Below are positions 61,994-64,000 of a DNA stretch of 64,000 nucleotides, in pieces; position 1 is the stretch's first letter, and each line of letters begins with the position of its first letter. The notes below the pieces were generated by a model. It was not told the DNA's origin. It saw nothing but the letters and a program-made list of their open reading frames with translations, and searched no databases. Both the position numbers and the translations under genes were made by a program. The stretch is from NCBI GenBank assembly GCA_044350805.1, contig JBILGU010000005.1, positions 1 to 64,000 of the forward strand, in the 5' to 3' direction. This stretch comes from UBA6136 sp044350805 (GTDB lineage Bacteria > Pseudomonadota > Gammaproteobacteria > Methylococcales > Methylococcaceae).

Positions 61994-64000
61994 ATGCACC
62001 GCAATCATTTCCCCACGATCATCTGTCTTGTGGCCTTAACTCTCGGGCCCATCATGGTCCTTGGCGGGCTCGAATTGATGCCCGATTGTGCAGGTGATCC
62101 CCGACTGAACAATTACTTCCTCGAGAACATCTATCTATTTCTTAGCGGAAAATCTGATTCCCTATGGCATCTGGGATTTTATTATCCCTACCCTTACGTC
62201 TTAGGGTTCAGCGACAATCTTTTTGGGGCTAGCCCAATCTATCTGATGGCCCGAATTCTGGGTGGAGAACCTGAAACGGCCTTTCAGGTTTGGTTTTTAG
62301 CCGCCTACCCCCTAAATTTTTATTCGGCTTATTTTGTGCTCCGAAGGTGGGGCCATTCGAAGCTGGCTGCGACCGGCGGAGCCCTCGTGTTTGCCTTTTC
62401 CCTGCCAGTTACTGCGTTTGAAGGCCATGCCCAACTTCACTATCGCTTTCCCGTCCCTCTGGCCATCGCGGCATTGAGCCGGTTTCTTCAGACTCGCAGC
62501 GTGTTTACACTCACTGCCGCATTCGGGTGGGTGGTCTGGCAGTTCTATCTCAGCATCTATATCGCGTTCTTTACATTGATGCTTCTTGCTGCCATGTGCA
62601 TCGTGGAGGTGATCACGCAATGGCCTGGATTGCAGGAGGGCTTAGCTCGTCTCAGGCTATTCAAAGCTTGCATCCTCGAACCGCTGTCCATGCGTGCTCT
62701 CATGACTTGGTCAGCCCTCTTTGCCGTGCTCGCCTTGCTTCTTTTTCCCTACCTTGAAGTCAGCTCCCTCTATCACGCAAAACGGGGTTATCAGGAGATC
62801 TCGTCACTGCTTCCAAGGCTGACCAGTTATCTCTATACCGATATTTCAGTCCTTTGGTCGCTCCCGGAGCAACTGCGCCCGAGGGTCGATGCCCCATGGG
62901 AGCACCAGCTTTTCATTGGACTGATCCCAGCGGTCTTATTTGTCTTCGGTGCGATTCGTTGCCTTGGGAATAAAGATCAATATCCCCAGGCGCTCAGACT
63001 TTTTTGGGCTTGGGTTCTGCTTTTCTTGACTACGCTTTCGGTCGCCGATCTCTCCCTTTGGAAGTACGTCTCCGTGTTGCCCCTGGCCTCGGCCATCAGA
63101 GCGGTCACGCGAATAGAGTTGGTTCTGCTGTTTCCCATCGCCACTCTTTGTGCCGCCGCATTAGAGAAACGCTCGGACACGAAGCCCCGCATCCAGGGGG
63201 CCATCAGCGGGCTCCTCCTGTTTTTTCTGCTCGCCGAATGCCTCCTTGTCCACCCCCCCACCAGTGCGAAACGGGAATGGCAACAGCGGCGTTTGGAGAA
63301 AGCCGCATTAGTCCCAGAAAGGCTTCCAGATCAGGCGATTTTGATGTTTGCTCAACCCGAGAATCAACCACTGTCTTATTTTGATGAAATCGATGCCATG
63401 TGGGCTGCCCTGGAGACAGAGCACAAAACGATGAACGGTTACTCCGGCTTACAACCACCCTCCTATTCAACGATTTACGGGACAGACTGCAAAGAAATCC
63501 CCAAGCGCATACTGGCTTTTCTAGACTTTCAAAATGCCAACGATGCTGCGCATTATCTGGCCTACATGCAGCGAGTGGTTCCGATTGGATTTCAAAACTG
63601 CGATCCCCTGTGGTGGACTCGACCGCTCCACAGATCCGAGCGCAAGAATGAATATCCGGATGGGTTTTTCGGAAATATTCGATTGAATCAGCAAAAGGCG
63701 GAGGTGACGCCGAGCGGCATCAAGGTCATCGTGAGCGTCCATAATCTGAATTCACAGGAGACTTTGAGCGTCGGAGCACCGAATGCTGTCCTTCTCTCGT
63801 GGCGCTGGCTTGCACCGGACGGAACGCCAATCAGCGGATGGGACTATCGCCAAGCCCTGGCTTTCGATATCCCTGCTGGATCCCAGCTGGATCAGGGCCT
63901 TCTTGTCGCAACCTCTGACCAACCGGCAAAATCAGGACGTCTTGAAATTTCTCTGGTTCACGAAAATGTAGCTTGGGCGCAAGATCGGGGCCTCAAGCCA
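61994..64000 (+). CDS. Polytopic membrane protein, putative GT-C glycosyltransferase (paralogue 2, runs off window)
   Basis: From the ATG at 61994 the frame stays open for all 669 codons to the last base, so the stop is beyond the window. It is colinear with the preceding gene: PDCAGDPRLNNYFLENIYLF, SLWHLGFYYPYPYVLGFSDN, EGHAQLHYRF, LASAIRAVTRIELVLLFP, NGYSGLQPP, and SWRWLAPDG. Apart from the second acidic-loop residue (PDCAGD versus PGDAGD), motifs are shared throughout. The duplication is old (roughly half identical by eye), so the two enzymes may have different donor or acceptor specificities. Confidence 0.78.
   Translation, partial: MHRNHFPTIICLVALTLGPIMVLGGLELMPDCAGDPRLNNYFLENIYLFLSGKSDSLWHLGFYYPYPYVLGFSDNLFGASPIYLMARILGGEPETAFQVWFLAAYPLNFYSAYFVLRRWGHSKLAATGGALVFAFSLPVTAFEGHAQLHYRFPVPLAIAALSRFLQTRSVFTLTAAFGWVVWQFYLSIYIAFFTLMLLAAMCIVEVITQWPGLQEGLARLRLFKACILEPLSMRALMTWSALFAVLALLLFPYLEVSSLYHAKRGYQEISSLLPRLTSYLYTDISVLWSLPEQLRPRVDAPWEHQLFIGLIPAVLFVFGAIRCLGNKDQYPQALRLFWAWVLLFLTTLSVADLSLWKYVSVLPLASAIRAVTRIELVLLFPIATLCAAALEKRSDTKPRIQGAISGLLLFFLLAECLLVHPPTSAKREWQQRRLEKAALVPERLPDQAILMFAQPENQPLSYFDEIDAMWAALETEHKTMNGYSGLQPPSYSTIYGTDCKEIPKRILAFLDFQNANDAAHYLAYMQRVVPIGFQNCDPLWWTRPLHRSERKNEYPDGFFGNIRLNQQKAEVTPSGIKVIVSVHNLNSQETLSVGAPNAVLLSWRWLAPDGTPISGWDYRQALAFDIPAGSQLDQGLLVATSDQPAKSGRLEISLVHENVAWAQDRGLKP

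Overview
The window (about 56% GC by eye) reads as chromosomal DNA of a gammaproteobacterium, carrying the replication-origin neighbourhood. The main evidence is gene order: tRNA-Tyr/Gly/Thr-tuf; TPR lipoprotein-lolB-ispE-tRNA-Gln-prs-rplY-pth; hemA-prfA-prmC; ftsE-ftsX-rpoH; fabA-fabB; gyrB-recF-dnaN-dnaA facing rpmH-rnpA-yidD-yidC-mnmE. A three-gene block at 43-46 kb (mfnB-like, DUF447, DUF6513) belongs to tetrahydromethanopterin/methanofuran cofactor synthesis. That points to a methylotroph or methanotroph using H4MPT-linked C1 transfer. This lifestyle call is an inference; no methane or methanol oxidation gene is visible here.

Layout. 1-7 kb: translation and envelope housekeeping on the minus strand, with four tRNAs. 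7.2-10.8 kb: hemA-prfA-prmC plus a small protein that looks like a degenerate JAMM protein. 10.8-18.9 kb: HNH nuclease, priA, a protein with a histone-H1-like tail and a haemoglobin-like domain, a lone flippase, and ftsEX-rpoH with a CIRCE operator before rpoH. 18.9-25.2 kb: thiC with a TPP riboswitch, a TSUP permease, tag, rnm and an ABC exporter. 25.3-28.7 kb: fabAB, ttcA and two tiny genes (a 39-aa lipoprotein and a 41-aa membrane peptide). 28.8-36.9 kb: two SDR proteins, a heavy-metal RND pump with adaptor and DUF3240, and a persulfide dioxygenase/TauE sulfide-detoxification pair. 37-46 kb: thyA, lgt, DUF2058, an old yellow enzyme, folA, moaC, a flavin reductase, pyrD and the H4MPT genes, with three parS-like sites. 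45.8-55.9 kb: origin genes. 56-64 kb: a secreted Thr-Pro repeat protein, then an envelope-glycosylation cluster (UDP-glucuronate decarboxylase, GT2, GtrA fusion, two tandem GT-C-like membrane proteins). The last gene runs off the window.

The genes are tightly packed, often with ATGA overlaps, and no gene-free stretch exceeds 300 bases. Four convergent pairs share a CTAG in which both TAG stops interlock. No insertion sequence, prophage, CRISPR array or toxin-antitoxin pair was seen. The most original material is the parS cluster, the haem-less globin-like protein, the CIRCE-rpoH link, the H4MPT genes beside the origin, and the Thr-Pro protein next to the uncharacterised glycosylation cluster.
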